From Alphaproteobacteria bacterium (GTDB taxonomy: Bacteria; Pseudomonadota; Alphaproteobacteria; Rhizobiales; Devosiaceae): a stretch of 64,000 bases of DNA. A program made the translations under genes and the position numbers. This document shows positions 41,258 through 51,789 of this stretch, in pieces. The notes beneath the pieces were generated by a model. That model saw nothing but the letters and a program-made list of their open reading frames with translations. It ran no database searches and had not been told where the DNA came from. Each line of letters opens with the position of its first letter. The stretch's first letter is position 1. Where the stretch lies: assembly GCA_018818925.1 (NCBI GenBank), contig JAHJQZ010000090.1:62001-126000 (forward strand), given 5' to 3'.

Positions 41258-42082
41258 ATGCGCGCCAGAACGGTCATCGTCAGACAGGTCATGCAATGGG
41301 CCGCGTCCCATCTTGACGCCGATCTGTCCGTCAACGCGTTGGCGCGGCGGGCCGGCTATTCGTTGCATCATTTTTCACGCGCGTTCTCCGCCGAAACCGG
41401 TGAAAGCCCGGCCGGCTGGGTGCGCGCGCAACGCCTTTCGCACGCGGCGCAACGCCTGCGCGACGAGCGCCACCGTGTCCTCGACATTGCCCTCGAATGC
41501 GGCTTTGGCGACGTCACCACCTTCACGCGCGCCTTCCGCCAGCGCACCGGCATGTCGCCATCGACCTTTCGGCGCGCGCATGCGGGAAAGGAGTCGCTGC
41601 CGCCCGGCGGCATCATCGTCGCCAGCCACGCGCCGCTTCTGCCCTTTCGCCTGTGCGGCCTGTCCGCCGATATGTCGGACGACGAGCCGACGGCGCCGGC
41701 CGCGCTTTGGCAGCGCCTGTTCGTGGCCTTGAAGGACCGGGGCGACACCATGGCCTGCACCGATTTCCGTCAGGTGGCGTTCTGGCGCGAGACACCCGAG
41801 AAGGTCTATACCTGCATTGCCGGTTTCGTCGTGGGCGACCGGCCGGCCCTGCCCCTGCCCTTCGTCACGCTCGATATTCCGGCCGCGACCTGCCGGCGCT
41901 TCATCGTCGATGGTCGGTCCGATTGCTACGCCGCGGCCTACGACACCGTCTTCGACGCGCTGCTGCCGGCCATGCGCGACCGCCCCGCGGGCAATTTCGT
42001 CTGCGAACGCGCGCGTCTGGACGGCGGCGATGGCATCGAGATCTGGGTGCCCATCGAGGCGAAAGGCAGCGGACAGGATTAG
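41258..42082 (+). CDS. AraC-family regulator with GyrI-like domain
   Basis: 274 residues. An N-terminal double helix-turn-helix of the AraC type (residues 5-105: LSVNALARRAGYSLHHFSRAF, then DIALECGFGDVTTFTRAFRQ) is followed by a GyrI/SOUL-like small-molecule-binding domain (about 120-270), the Rob/SoxS-like reverse arrangement seen in drug-sensing activators. The ligand is unknown. It converges on ubiV, with stops overlapping at 42079-42082. Confidence 0.9.
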   Translation: MRARTVIVRQVMQWAASHLDADLSVNALARRAGYSLHHFSRAFSAETGESPAGWVRAQRLSHAAQRLRDERHRVLDIALECGFGDVTTFTRAFRQRTGMSPSTFRRAHAGKESLPPGGIIVASHAPLLPFRLCGLSADMSDDEPTAPAALWQRLFVALKDRGDTMACTDFRQVAFWRETPEKVYTCIAGFVVGDRPALPLPFVTLDIPAATCRRFIVDGRSDCYAAAYDTVFDALLPAMRDRPAGNFVCERARLDGGDGIEIWVPIEAKGSGQD

Positions 42083-42987
42083 GCCAAGGTTCCGACGCGT
42101 TCCCTGCCCGGCATCTTGTGGAAAAAGCCGTTGGAAAAGACCGCGTCCGGCTGCGCCTCGTTGAGCGCCGCCTGCGCCTCGTCGGCAGTGACATGCCCGT
42201 CGACGAGCCTGCGGAAAGCCGCCGCCACCTTGACCATGTCGCCGGTATGGGGTGAGAGGCGCAGATGGGTGACGCCCATCTCCATGAGTTGGGTCACCTC
42301 TCCGGCCAGCGACAGGAAATGCCGCGACAGGGTCTGGATGCCGTTGATCGTCAGGAAGCGGCCGTTGTCGAGCGTGTGCAGGTCGAGCCCGTCCGGCTCC
42401 TCGTTGCAGACGAACTGGCAATTGTCCTTCTGCCGGTCGCGCGCCCGCGCCGCATAGCAGCGGATCGACAAGGCCAGTGGCGCCCGGCCGAACACCTGGA
42501 CTTCGGTACCGATGCCGTGTTCGTTTGCCCGCTTCGCCAGTGCGGCGATGCCGGCGGCGCGCATCTCGACCGGCACCGTGACATGGGTCGCCCCGAGTTT
42601 GACCAGATAGTCGAGCGTGGCGATGTTGTAGCAGTTGAACAATTGCCCGATGCGGAACGGCCGGCCTTTCAGAAGCGTCAGCGCCGAGGCGTCATTGGCC
42701 TCGATCTCGTCGTTTTCCCGCTCGCAGATCGCCTTGACATGTTTGCGGTCGAGCGTGACCGCCACTTCGGCGAGCGTCGAGAACACCACTTTCTTGCCGC
42801 CCCTGAGCAACCGTTCGCGCATGGCATCGTACTGCTTTTCGAACAGGGCGATGCGCTTGGAGCAGATGACCTCGCCGAGATAGACGGTGTCGATATCGGC
42901 CTCGTCGGCGATGCGGGCATAGAAATCGACCATCTGGTCGGACGGCCAATGAAAGAACAAAGGCCCGAGATTGATCCTGGCCGTCAT
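42079..42987 (-). CDS. ubiV: UbiV, O2-independent ubiquinone hydroxylation protein
   Basis: 302 residues of the U32-peptidase-like family. Conserved cysteines for a 4Fe-4S cluster are seen: VICSKR (about residue 42), IRCYAAR, and NCQFVCNEEPDG (about 180-200). Together with UbiU it carries out the ring hydroxylations of ubiquinone when oxygen is absent, taking oxygen from prephenate in the E. coli system. It is the third gene of the ubiT-ubiU-ubiV operon, 18 bp after ubiU. Confidence 0.94.
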   Translation of the reverse strand: MTARINLGPLFFHWPSDQMVDFYARIADEADIDTVYLGEVICSKRIALFEKQYDAMRERLLRGGKKVVFSTLAEVAVTLDRKHVKAICERENDEIEANDASALTLLKGRPFRIGQLFNCYNIATLDYLVKLGATHVTVPVEMRAAGIAALAKRANEHGIGTEVQVFGRAPLALSIRCYAARARDRQKDNCQFVCNEEPDGLDLHTLDNGRFLTINGIQTLSRHFLSLAGEVTQLMEMGVTHLRLSPHTGDMVKVAAAFRRLVDGHVTADEAQAALNEAQPDAVFSNGFFHKMPGRERVGTLA

Positions 42988-43005
42988 GCCTCGAATGTCC
43001 TCCGC

Positions 43006-44028
43006 TCAGCGCCAGCGCTTGGACGCATAGGCGCCCTTGGTCTCGCCGCGCCCCTCGGTCAGGGCAACCAGATTGGCGAGATCGGGATCGCGCCCGGCAA
43101 GGATGTTGTCGACGGCGTGCCGGTAGGCGGCCACCACTTCGCGCACATAGGCGCGGCTGCGCTGCCGCCCCTCGATCTTCAATGCCGTCACCCCGGCTTC
43201 GATCAGTTCGGGCAACAGGTTGGCGATGTTGAGCGTGTTGGGCTCGTCGAAGGCGTAATAGGGCTCGGTATGGGCACTGTTCCAGTAGCGGCCCTTGCAG
43301 ATCGTCGGATAGCCCGCCTTCTCGTTGGGCCCGACGCAGTCGATGGTGATGTCGCCGAGCACGCTCGACATCGAGCCGTCCGGCCCTTCCTCGTAGCGGA
43401 CATGGCTCGGGGGCGAGCACATGCCGTCCATATTGGTCGACACGCCGGTGACATAGCTGGTCAACGCGCAGCGCCCCTCGGCCATCATGCCGACATTGCC
43501 GAAGATGAAGCTTTCGAGCTCGCAGTCGATCTCGGACTTGAGCTTCCTGATTTCGGCGATGGTCAGGATACGCGGCAGCACCACGCGCTTGACGTTGAAA
43601 TGCTCGGTATAGAACCGGATCGCCTCGGGCGAGGCCGCCCCCGCCTGCACCGACAGGTGCAGACGCAAGTCCGGGTGTTTCTCGGCCGCATAAGCGGCAA
43701 CGCCGATATCGGCGATGATGGCGGCATCGGCCCCGGCCTCGGCGGCGATGTCGATGGTCTCGGTCCAGTCCTTGAGATCGTCGCCCGGCGGGAAGGTGTT
43801 TGTCGCCATCAGCACCTTGGCGCCGTGCGCGTGGGCGTAGTCCACGCCTTCGAGGAACTCGTCGGGCAGGAAGTTGAGGCCGGGGAAGTTCCTGACGTTC
43901 GAGCGCCGCGCCAGCCCGCAATAGACGGCGTCGGCCCCGGCATCGACCGCCGTCCTCAGCGCCGCCGGCGTGCCGGCCGGACACAGGAGCTCGGGCCGGT
44001 TCGGCCTGTCGGTCGCCGCCTTAGCCAT
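43006..44028 (-). CDS. ubiU: UbiU, O2-independent ubiquinone hydroxylation protein
   Basis: 340 residues, U32-peptidase-like. N terminus PELLCPAGTPAALRTAVDAGADAVYCG is typical. Cluster-ligand cysteines lie in AEGRCALTSY, DGMCSPPS, and TICKGRYWN. It forms a heterodimer with UbiV. The ATG at 44028 lies inside the last 8 bases of ubiT, so the two are coupled; the frame stays open further upstream within ubiT only by chance. Confidence 0.94.
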   Translation of the reverse strand: MAKAATDRPNRPELLCPAGTPAALRTAVDAGADAVYCGLARRSNVRNFPGLNFLPDEFLEGVDYAHAHGAKVLMATNTFPPGDDLKDWTETIDIAAEAGADAAIIADIGVAAYAAEKHPDLRLHLSVQAGAASPEAIRFYTEHFNVKRVVLPRILTIAEIRKLKSEIDCELESFIFGNVGMMAEGRCALTSYVTGVSTNMDGMCSPPSHVRYEEGPDGSMSSVLGDITIDCVGPNEKAGYPTICKGRYWNSAHTEPYYAFDEPNTLNIANLLPELIEAGVTALKIEGRQRSRAYVREVVAAYRHAVDNILAGRDPDLANLVALTEGRGETKGAYASKRWR

Positions 44029-44509
44029 GCGCCAGCCTCTCGCCGCGATGCCGCATGAAGCTGAGGAACACCGCGCCCGGCGGCCCGAACAGCTCCGCCA
44101 CGTCCGTGGCAATCGAGCCGTCGACATCGTCGAGCGCGTTGCGCAAGGCCACCACCACTTCGAGGTCCCCCGTCACCTTGACGTCGCGCGAAAAGAACAG
44201 CGCATCGCCGTCGAGCTGGGTGTCGAGCATCTTGAACAGCCCGGCAAACGTGCCGCGGATCTGGGCGTCGGCCGCCGGGGAATTGCCACGGCGGTAGGCC
44301 CGCATGTCCGGCGTCACGTTGTCCGGCAACATGCGCACCACGAAGGGCATGTCGACAGGATCAATGAGGATGGCCTTTTTCGAGGCTTCGCCCATTCGCG
44401 CGAACAGGCGCGGCCGCTGGCGGTGGATATTCGAAACGATCCGGTCGAGCGCCGCCTGCAGGACGAAAAGGGGCACGGTTCTGAGGACGAGTGGCAGAAA
44501 TGTGGGCAC
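44021..44509 (-). CDS. ubiT: UbiT, SCP2-domain accessory of anaerobic ubiquinone synthesis
   Basis: 162 residues from a GTG start with GGAGA upstream. It is a sterol-carrier-protein-2 domain: PDMRAYRRGNSPAADAQI and GTFAGLFKMLDTQLDGDALFFSRDVKVTGD are the recognisable parts. UbiT binds hydrophobic quinone precursors and is needed together with UbiUV for anaerobic growth. Order ubiT-U-V in one operon is typical of alphaproteobacteria. An FNR/FixK-type box lies about 72-85 bp upstream. Confidence 0.9.
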   Translation of the reverse strand: MPTFLPLVLRTVPLFVLQAALDRIVSNIHRQRPRLFARMGEASKKAILIDPVDMPFVVRMLPDNVTPDMRAYRRGNSPAADAQIRGTFAGLFKMLDTQLDGDALFFSRDVKVTGDLEVVVALRNALDDVDGSIATDVAELFGPPGAVFLSFMRHRGERLAHG

Positions 44510-44555
44510 AGCGTCTCCTCCGGGTCAGGCCCGCACGGCCTCCCGGCCTTCCCGC

Positions 44556-46109
44556 CTAGCACCCGCTGCCGCCATGCCCCTTGATCGATGTCAAATGCGC
44601 AAGGCTCTCCCCAGTCCCGGCCAGCGACCCAAGCACCTTCGGCAAGAGCCCCGGCAGGTCCTCGGCGATCAGCCCCGGGCCGCCGAATTCCGCCGCTGCC
44701 GCGCCGTGCAGCCACGCCCCGGCGGAAGCGGCGCCGAACCCGTCCATGCCCTGGGCCAGCAAGCCGCCGATGATGCCGGTCAGCACGTCGCCCGAGCCGG
44801 CCGTGGCGAGACTGGGCGGCGCATTGGTGTTGATCGCCGCCCGCCCGTCCGGCGCAGCGATCACCGTATCTGGCCCCTTGAGCAGCACCACCGCGCCGGT
44901 CGCTTTCGCCGCCACCCGCGCCCGGGCGAGCTTGTCGCCGTCAATGCCGGGAAAAAGCCGGGCGAACTCGCCCTCGTGCGGGGTCAGCACCACCCCCCGC
45001 TGCGGCTTCGCCCTGATGGCGTCGCCGATCGGGGAAGCATCGCCGGCAAAACTCGTCAGCGCATCGGCATCGAGCACCGTCGCGGCGCCCGAAGCGAGCC
45101 CGGCCAGCACCATTTGCCGCGTCACCGGCCCGATGCCCGCCGCCGGCCCGATCACCAGGGCGTTGAGCCGTTTGTCCGCCAGCAATTCGCGCAGTTTTTC
45201 GGCATCCGCCACCTCGCGCAGCATCACCGCCGTGACATGGGCCGCCTGCACCATCAGCGCCGCCCGCGTTCCGGCGAGCGATACCAGGCCCGCCCCGGCC
45301 CTCAGCGCCGCCATCGCCGCCAGCCGCGCCGCACCGCCATGCAGTTCGTCGCCCGACACCACGACGCAATGGCCGCGCCCGTATTTGTGCCCCGCCGGAA
45401 CGGTTTCGGGCAGTGTCCATCGGCCCGGAGCATTTTCATGTGTTTGTGGAGTTATTATCTCCAACACGCTGTCTGGAATTCCGATATTGGCGAGGACAAC
45501 CGCGCCGCAAAGCGTCCGCCCCGGCTCCAGCACATGTCCTGGCTTCTTGCGGAAAAACGTCACGGTCAGCTCTGCCCGCGCCGCCGCGCCGCGCACCTCG
45601 CCGGTCGCGCCGTCGAGCCCGCTCGGCGTATCGACCGAAACGATCGGCACCGCCACCGCCGCCATGGCGCCGATCAGCTCGGCCAGCGGCCCGGTGACAT
45701 CGCGGTCGAGCCCGGCGCCGAGCAGCGCGTCGACGATCAGTTCGGCCGTCTCGAGCAATGCCGGTTCGGCCGGTTCGGCAATGCCCTGCCAGCGCCCGGC
45801 ATTGGCCGCCGCGTCGCCCTTCAGCCGCGCCGTCTCGCCGAAAAGGCCAAGCCGCACCGGCCAGCCGGCTTCGTGCAGCCGCCGCGCCACGACGAAACCG
45901 TCGCCGCCATTGTTGCCCGGCCCGCACAGGACGAGCGTGCGCCGGGGCGAAAACCGTGCCTTGATCGCTTCGGCGACGGCTCGCCCGGCATTTTCCATCA
46001 GCGTCAGCGACGCCACGCCGGCTTCGACCGCCAGAGCGTCGGCGCGGCCCATTTCGGCGGGGGTCAGGAGTTCGGACAATCGGGACATGGCTTCATTCCG
46101 TTCGGGCAT
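44556..46109 (-). CDS. nnr: Bifunctional NAD(P)HX epimerase/dehydratase Nnr
   Basis: 517 residues from the ATG at 46109 (GAGG eight bases upstream); an ATG at 46088 is an alternative. N-terminal YjeF epimerase domain ([16 protein letters not shown] near residue 65) and C-terminal ADP-dependent ribokinase-like dehydratase ([22 protein letters not shown], and [19 protein letters not shown]). The enzyme repairs hydrated NADH and NADPH. The last codons contain the FNR-type box of the next operon. Confidence 0.94.
   Translation of the reverse strand: MPERNEAMSRLSELLTPAEMGRADALAVEAGVASLTLMENAGRAVAEAIKARFSPRRTLVLCGPGNNGGDGFVVARRLHEAGWPVRLGLFGETARLKGDAAANAGRWQGIAEPAEPALLETAELIVDALLGAGLDRDVTGPLAELIGAMAAVAVPIVSVDTPSGLDGATGEVRGAAARAELTVTFFRKKPGHVLEPGRTLCGAVVLANIGIPDSVLEIITPQTHENAPGRWTLPETVPAGHKYGRGHCVVVSGDELHGGAARLAAMAALRAGAGLVSLAGTRAALMVQAAHVTAVMLREVADAEKLRELLADKRLNALVIGPAAGIGPVTRQMVLAGLASGAATVLDADALTSFAGDASPIGDAIRAKPQRGVVLTPHEGEFARLFPGIDGDKLARARVAAKATGAVVLLKGPDTVIAAPDGRAAINTNAPPSLATAGSGDVLTGIIGGLLAQGMDGFGAASAGAWLHGAAAAEFGGPGLIAEDLPGLLPKVLGSLAGTGESLAHLTSIKGHGGSGC
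44581..44594 (-). promoter_or_regulatory. Candidate FNR/FixK box for ubiTUV
   Basis: TTGATCGATGTCAA matches TTGAT-N4-ATCAA at nine of ten defined positions. The centre is about 78 bp before the ubiT GTG, so a start site near 44546 would place it at -41.5, the class II activation position. It lies in the 3' end of nnr. Anaerobic induction of ubiUV by FNR is known in E. coli, which fits. Confidence 0.65.
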
Positions 46110-46127
46110 ATCCTGAACCTCGGCCCC

Positions 46128-46160
46128 GAAAAGAAAAAGGCCCCGCGCTTTGCGAGGCCT
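46128..46160 (-). terminator. Terminator of tig
   Basis: On the minus strand AGGCCTCGC, loop AAAGC, GCGGGGCCT (9 pairs, one G-U), then TTTTTCTTTT. It begins 36 nt after the tig stop and lies just upstream of nnr. Confidence 0.88.
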
Positions 46161-46195
46161 CATTCTGACTAACGTTTGGTTGCTGATGGCATCGC

Positions 46196-47584
46196 CTAGT
46201 GGTGATGCTCTTCCGGCACCTCGTGCTCGGCCTCGTCCTGTTCGATGAGCTTGGCCAGTTCGGCCCGCGTCATCTTCTTTTCGGTCTTGTCGGCCAGTTC
46301 GATGATGAAATCGACGACCTTGTTCTCGAATACCGGGGCCCTGAGGCTCGCCAGCGCTTGCGGATTCTTGCGATAATAGTCGTAGACCTGCTGTTCCTGG
46401 CCGGGGAAGCGGCGGATTTCGGCGACCAGCGCCTGCTGGTGCTCTTCCTCGCTCACCTGGATTTCGTTGCGATTGCCGATCTCGGCAATCACCAGGCCGA
46501 GCTTGACGCGCCGTTCGGCGATGCGCCGGTACTGCGCCCTCGCCTCTTCCTCGGTCGTGCCCTCGTCCTCGAACGAGCGCCCGTGATGCTCGATCTCGTG
46601 CGTCACCCGCTGCCAGATGCCGCTGAACTCGGCTTCGACCAGCCGGCCAGGCACTTCGGTCGTGTGGCCATCGTCGAGCGCGTCGAGCACCTGGCGCTTG
46701 ACGCGCTGGCGCGCCATCTGCTCGTGCGCCTGCTCCATCTGGCGGCGGACTTCGGTCTTGAGCTGCTCGAGATTTTCAAGACCCAACGCCTGCGCGAAGG
46801 CGTCGTTGAGCACGGCATCGCCCTTGGGGCCGTCGATATGCAGGACCTCGACCTCGAACACCGCGTTCTTGCCCGCCAGCTCGGCGCTGCCGTAGTCCTT
46901 GGGGAAGGTCACCTTGACCTGCCTGGGTTCGCCGACCTTCATGCCGACGAGCTGGTCCTCGAAGCCCGGAATGTATTCCCCGGCGCCTACGGTCAGGTGG
47001 GCATGGTCGGACGAACCGCCCTCGAAGGGCTCGCCGTCGATCTTGCCGACGAACTTGAGGCCGAGCTTGTCGCCCTGCGCCACCACGCCGTCCTCGCCTT
47101 TGCGCTCGAACTCGCGGTTGTTGAGGAAGACGCGGTTGACTTCCTTGTCCACCTCTTCGGCGGCGACCTCGACGACCGGCTGCTCGATTTTGATCGACTT
47201 GAAGTCCATCGGTTCGATCTTGGGCAGCACCTCGTAGACGACCTCGAAGGTCAGGTCGGCGGTGCCGTCGAGCACCTGGTTGATGACCGTCTGGTCGTCC
47301 GGCAGGTCGATTTCGGGCTGGGCAGCAGCACGTTCGGCGCGCTCGGTCAGGCTTTCCTGGATCGTCGCGTTGATCGTGTCCTGCATCGCCTCGGACATCA
47401 CCGAACGGCCATACACCTTCTTGAGGTGGGCGACCGGCACCTTGCCGGGGCGAAAGCCCTTGATATTGGCGCGGTCCTTGAGATCATTGAGGCGCTCGTC
47501 ACGCTTGGCCACCAGGTCGGCGGCGGGAATGATCACGCTCAGCTTGCGCCGCAATCCTTCATTGAGGGTTTCTGTCACCTGCAT
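46196..47584 (-). CDS. tig: Trigger factor
   Basis: 462 residues. The ribosome-docking signature GFRPGKVP (about residues 44-51) is present, followed by the FKBP-type prolyl isomerase domain ([36 protein letters not shown]-like block) and a long helical chaperone arm. The C-terminal tail ends in EVPEEHHH. It receives nascent chains at the ribosome exit. ATG at 47584 with AGGA upstream; earlier in-frame codons have no similarity. Confidence 0.96.
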   Translation of the reverse strand: MQVTETLNEGLRRKLSVIIPAADLVAKRDERLNDLKDRANIKGFRPGKVPVAHLKKVYGRSVMSEAMQDTINATIQESLTERAERAAAQPEIDLPDDQTVINQVLDGTADLTFEVVYEVLPKIEPMDFKSIKIEQPVVEVAAEEVDKEVNRVFLNNREFERKGEDGVVAQGDKLGLKFVGKIDGEPFEGGSSDHAHLTVGAGEYIPGFEDQLVGMKVGEPRQVKVTFPKDYGSAELAGKNAVFEVEVLHIDGPKGDAVLNDAFAQALGLENLEQLKTEVRRQMEQAHEQMARQRVKRQVLDALDDGHTTEVPGRLVEAEFSGIWQRVTHEIEHHGRSFEDEGTTEEEARAQYRRIAERRVKLGLVIAEIGNRNEIQVSEEEHQQALVAEIRRFPGQEQQVYDYYRKNPQALASLRAPVFENKVVDFIIELADKTEKKMTRAELAKLIEQDEAEHEVPEEHHH

Positions 47585-47696
47585 CGGGACGTCCTGTTCT
47601 TCGTAAAGCACCGCGCGACAGCGAGAAAAACGATTCCGCAAAGCACGGTGCGATCTGTTGAGTTACTCGTAAGACCGGCCCGGGAAGCTTTAGGGC

Positions 47697-47781
47697 TGGT
47701 GCGGGTGAAGGGACTTGAACCCCCACGCCTTGCGGCACAAGAACCTAAATCTTGCGTGTCTACCAGTTTCACCACACCCGC
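47697..47781 (-). tRNA. tRNA-Leu (TAG)
   Basis: 85 nt on the minus strand including CCA. Acceptor GCGGGTG/CACCCGC, anticodon stem CAAGA/TCTTG with loop TTTAGGT, a long variable arm (GTGCCGCAAGGCGT), and T arm GGGGTTCAAGTCCC. The variable arm confirms a class II tRNA. Confidence 0.97.
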
Positions 47782-47975
47782 AAGGCGCCTGCCCGGAGCC
47801 ATGCTGGCGGGGGAAATAGCCGAGATTGGCTGGGCAGTCAAAGGGAATGCGCCCGGATTTGCCGGGCTGACACCCAGCATCCGGTCCGCGGCGTGCCCGG
47901 CGGACACAATCGGCGCTGAACGGCGCCCGTCACGCCCGGCGCCGTCGGCCCCGACCAGACCTTCTTCAAGGTCCA

Positions 47976-48057
47976 GCGCCCAATTTCGCGCCGCACGGCT
48001 CATTTCGCGCCCGTTCGGAGCAAGCAAGCGCCCATTTCTAGATCGTCGCGCCTATTT
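47976..48057 (+). promoter_or_regulatory. Three copies of a GCGCCYA(A)TTT motif upstream of glnB
   Basis: GCGCCCAATTT (47976), GCGCCCATTT (48028) and GCGCCTATTT (48048) are on the same strand, spaced 52 and 20 bp, close to whole helical turns. They lie about 95-175 bp before the sigma-54-type promoter, where enhancer-binding NtrC sites would be expected. They do not match the enteric NtrC consensus. The rest of the 431-bp gap shows no gene. Confidence 0.4.
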
Positions 48058-48150
48058 TTTCATCAACGCGGCACTTGCGGACACGAGCCGGCCCGGATAC
48101 AATGCCGCTAAACCTTTATAAGAAATACGGTTTTTGTGCAGGCCCATGCG

Positions 48151-48551
<401 letters not shown>

Positions 48552-48627
48552 TTCACCCGCCTCAGACAGTGCCTTCGCCGCTGCCCGAACCCGTTAGAAA
48601 TCCACAGCAGAACCGAGGAATGACTAA

Positions 48628-50037
48628 ATGAGCTCTGCAGACGATATCCTGAAAAAAATCAAGGACGAGAACATCCGTTTCGTCGACCTGCGCTTCACCG
48701 ATCCGCGCGGCAAGCTGCAGCATGTCACGATGACGGAAGACTCCATGGACGCCGACGCCTTCGAGGAAGGCATCATGTTCGACGGGTCCTCGATTGCCGG
48801 CTGGAAGGCCATCAACGAGTCCGACATGGTCCTGATGCCCGACCCGCAGAGCGCCTATGTCGATCCGTTCTTCGGCCAGGCGACACTCGCCATCAATTGC
48901 GACATTCTCGAGCCGCTGACCTACCAGCCCTATAACCGCGATCCGCGCACCACCGCCAAGAAGGCGGAAGGCTATGTCAAATCCTCCGGCATCGGCGACA
49001 GCGTCTATTTCGGTCCCGAGCCCGAATTCTTCATCTTCGACGACGTGAAATACGCGGCCACGCCCTACAATACCGGCTTCAAGGTCGATCACTTCGAGCT
49101 GCCGACCAACAACGACGCCGACTACGAAGCCGGAAACTCGGGCTACCATATCGGCCTCAAGAAGGGCTATTTCCCGGTTCCGCCGCTCGACAGCGCCCAG
49201 GACATCCGCGGCGAAATGCTTGCCACCATGGGCGAGATGGGCGTGCTGATCGAAAAGCACCACCACGAGGTCGCCTCGTCCCAGCACGAACTCGGCATCA
49301 AGTTCCAGCCGATCATCCAGGCCGCCGACAGCGTCCAGATCTACAAATACGTGGTTCAGCAGGTCGCCAATGCCTATGGCAAGACCGCGACCTTCATGCC
49401 GAAGCCCGTCTATGGCGACAATGGGTCGGGCATGCATTGCCACCAGTCGATCTGGAAGGACGGCAAGCCGCTCTTCGCCGGCGACGAGTATGCCGGCCTC
49501 AGCACCGATGCGCTCTACTATATCGGCGGCATCATCAAGCACGCCAAGGCCATCAACGCCTTCACCAACCCGACGACCAATTCCTACAAGCGCCTGGTTC
49601 CGGGCTTCGAGGCGCCGGTGCTCCTGGCCTATTCGGCTCGCAACCGTTCGGCTTCGTGTCGCATTCCGTTCGGCCAGTCGCCCAAGGCCAAGCGCGTCGA
49701 AATCCGTTTCCCCGACCCGCTCGCCAATCCGTATCTCGCCTTCGCGGCGATGCTGATGGCCGGCGTCGACGGCATCAAGAACAAGATCCATCCCGGCGAT
49801 CCGATGGACAAGGACCTTTACGATCTGCCGCCGGAAGAGCTCAAGGAAATCCCGACCGTCTGCGGTTCGCTGCGCGAAGCGCTTGCAAGCCTTGACGCCG
49901 ACCGCGACTTCCTCAAGGCCGGCGGCGTGTTCGACGACGACCAGATCGACAGCTACATCGATTTGAAGATGGAAGAGGTCATCAAGTTCGAGCACACCCC
50001 GCATCCGGTCGAATACGAGATGTACTATTCGGCCTGA
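48628..50037 (+). CDS. glnA: Glutamine synthetase, type I
   Basis: 469 residues, the standard GSI length. Substrate and metal signatures are FDGSSIAGW (about residue 51), [21 protein letters not shown] and the ATP loop [11 protein letters not shown]. The adenylylation site Tyr398 lies in [10 protein letters not shown], so activity should be modified by GlnE under PII control. It converts glutamate and ammonia to glutamine. A strong terminator follows. Confidence 0.98.
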   Translation: MSSADDILKKIKDENIRFVDLRFTDPRGKLQHVTMTEDSMDADAFEEGIMFDGSSIAGWKAINESDMVLMPDPQSAYVDPFFGQATLAINCDILEPLTYQPYNRDPRTTAKKAEGYVKSSGIGDSVYFGPEPEFFIFDDVKYAATPYNTGFKVDHFELPTNNDADYEAGNSGYHIGLKKGYFPVPPLDSAQDIRGEMLATMGEMGVLIEKHHHEVASSQHELGIKFQPIIQAADSVQIYKYVVQQVANAYGKTATFMPKPVYGDNGSGMHCHQSIWKDGKPLFAGDEYAGLSTDALYYIGGIIKHAKAINAFTNPTTNSYKRLVPGFEAPVLLAYSARNRSASCRIPFGQSPKAKRVEIRFPDPLANPYLAFAAMLMAGVDGIKNKIHPGDPMDKDLYDLPPEELKEIPTVCGSLREALASLDADRDFLKAGGVFDDDQIDSYIDLKMEEVIKFEHTPHPVEYEMYYSA

Positions 50038-50080
50038 CCACCCGGACAACCGGGCGACAATCCTCCTCCCAGCACTTCAA

Positions 50081-50108
50081 AAGGGGCCCCGCGGGGCCCC
50101 TTCTTTTG
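50081..50108 (+). terminator. Terminator of glnBA
   Basis: AAGGGGCCCC (50081-50090), GC, GGGGCCCCTT (50093-50102), then CTTTTG. It lies 43 nt after the glnA stop and could also act on the convergent PilZ-like gene. Confidence 0.85.
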
Positions 50109-50122
50109 TCCTTTCGGACCGC

Positions 50123-50758
50123 CTACGCGCGCTTGTGCGGCGGCAGCCAGCTCATCCACTGCCTGAGGCAGTCCGGATCCTGCTCGTCGTCGAACTGCAT
50201 GGCAAAGCCTGTTTCGAGCTGGCGGACGACCGTGCCGACCACGCAGCCGAGCGCCAGCCGCGTGCCGGGCTTGAGTTCGATCTCGGCGGAAATGGCGGCG
50301 CCCGTCACCGAAGCGTCGATAATGAAGCAGTTCTCGACGTGACCATTGGCGAGGATGATGACCGGCTTCATGTTCGGCATGGGCATGCGCCTGCCGCTCC
50401 TGAGATCGGGAACCTTTTCCTCGACGTGATTGCGGACCCACAGGATCCGGTTGGCGAACACCTCGCGCGCCTTGGGCGTCAGTTGCAGGCTGATGCCGAA
50501 CGAGCGGTCGCCGACGGTGCAGACGCGGCCGGCCACCAGTTCAAAATGCTCGATCCAGGCCTTGACCCGTTCGCCGACCTCGCCGCAAACGGGTGCCTCG
50601 ACGATCAGCTTGTCCGGAGAAATACGATGGGTGCGGCAGGAAAAGACGCGCGGCGAGCCGTCCTGGCGCGCAGCACGTTCGAGCGAGTAACGCCCGGGCA
50701 GATGCCCTTCGAAACATGCGTCCTCGACATCGGTCGGGCGGGCCGACGCCACATTCAT
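50123..50758 (-). CDS. PilZ-like protein, paralogue A
   Basis: 211 residues in two related halves. The C-terminal half has the PilZ-type block FIIDASVTGAAIS (about residue 155), fitting (D/N)xSxxG, with an Arg-rich stretch RSGRRMPMP before it. The N-terminal half begins CFEGHLPGRYSLERAARQDG. If the Arg motif is functional it would bind cyclic di-GMP; that is inferred. It is followed 116 bp upstream by a close paralogue on the same strand. Confidence 0.75.
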   Translation of the reverse strand: MNVASARPTDVEDACFEGHLPGRYSLERAARQDGSPRVFSCRTHRISPDKLIVEAPVCGEVGERVKAWIEHFELVAGRVCTVGDRSFGISLQLTPKAREVFANRILWVRNHVEEKVPDLRSGRRMPMPNMKPVIILANGHVENCFIIDASVTGAAISAEIELKPGTRLALGCVVGTVVRQLETGFAMQFDDEQDPDCLRQWMSWLPPHKRA

Positions 50759-50874
50759 GCCGTTCTCCTGTTTCCCGGCCGCTTTCCGGCCAAGCGGTTA
50801 GTCGTCCTTTTCCCTTCGGTGGCGAGCAGCGGCACGCCCGGCTCCGGCGTCGTCGCAGCAGGCGTCGCGGCGTT

Positions 50875-51549
50875 TCAGAGGAACGAACTCAACGATCGTT
50901 CATCGGCGCGTTCATAGGGCACCCAGCCGAGCACCTTGCGCAATGTCTCGGGCGCCTGTTCCTCGTCGAATTTCATGGCAAAGCCGGTCTCGATCTCGCG
51001 CACCACCTTGCCGACAATGCACCCGAGCGCCAGACGCGTGCCCGGCTTCACATCGAGATCGGCCGAAATCGCAGCACCCGAGGACGACGCATCGATGATG
51101 AAGCAGTCGTGAACATGGCCGTTGCCCAGAATGACGACCGGCTTGAGATTGGGCATCGGAATGCGCTTTCCGGCACGCAGGTCGGGCAGGCCTTCCTGGA
51201 TGTGCCGACGCACCCAGGTGATCTTGCTGGCAAATTTCTTGCGGGCCTTGGGCAGCATGTGAAAGCGGATTCTGAACATGCGGTCGCCGGTTTCGCAGAT
51301 CGTACCGGATAGCAGATCGAAATGCTCGATCCAGGCCTTGACCCGTTCGCCGACCATACCGCAAACCGGCCCCTCGACGATCATGTGATCTGTGGCGACC
51401 TTTCGGGCACGGCAGGAAAACACGCGCGGCGTGCCGTCGGCTCGCGCCGCCTGTTCGAGCGAGTAGCGGCCCGGCAAAATACCTTCGAAGCATGCCTCGT
51501 CGGTCTCGGGCTGGCGGTGTTCAGCCGCCTCATCAAGCGCTACGCTCAC
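50875..51549 (-). CDS. PilZ-like protein, paralogue B
   Basis: 224 residues from a GTG at 51549 behind GGGAGG; an ATG at 51609 would add 20 residues not seen in the paralogue. It matches paralogue A along its length (CFEGILPGRYSLEQAARADG, PVCGMVGERVKAWIEHF, FIIDASSSGAAISADL), so the pair arose by tandem duplication. The last 10 residues (ADERSLSSFL) are unique. It probably has the same signalling role with a different partner or affinity. Confidence 0.72.
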   Translation of the reverse strand: MSVALDEAAEHRQPETDEACFEGILPGRYSLEQAARADGTPRVFSCRARKVATDHMIVEGPVCGMVGERVKAWIEHFDLLSGTICETGDRMFRIRFHMLPKARKKFASKITWVRRHIQEGLPDLRAGKRIPMPNLKPVVILGNGHVHDCFIIDASSSGAAISADLDVKPGTRLALGCIVGKVVREIETGFAMKFDEEQAPETLRKVLGWVPYERADERSLSSFL

Positions 51550-51660
51550 CTCGCCTCCCAATCCAGAACGGCCACGCCGGTGGCGCGGCTCCGAAGCGTC
51601 CGGCCGCACCCGGAGCGACGCGCGTTCAAGCTGAACCGCTTCGCCGCCCTATCCCCTTGT

Positions 51661-51700
51661 GGTCGCATCGTTTTGCGCAAAACCGGTTGCCATTTCTGCG
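51661..51700. repeat. Intergenic palindromic repeat with AAAACCGGTT core
   Basis: GTTTTGCGCAAAAC (51669-51682) is a perfect palindrome followed by CGGTTGCCA; flanking TCGCA and TGCGA (51662 and 51696) pair. This is the form of a short repeat common between genes in Hyphomicrobiales. Confidence 0.55.
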
Positions 51701-51789
51701 AATGAGGCTCCAACCGACGATCAAACCAGATAGAAGGTTGCGGCCAACGCCGCCGCGGCCAACGGCCGGGGCACCTCCAGATGGGCAAG

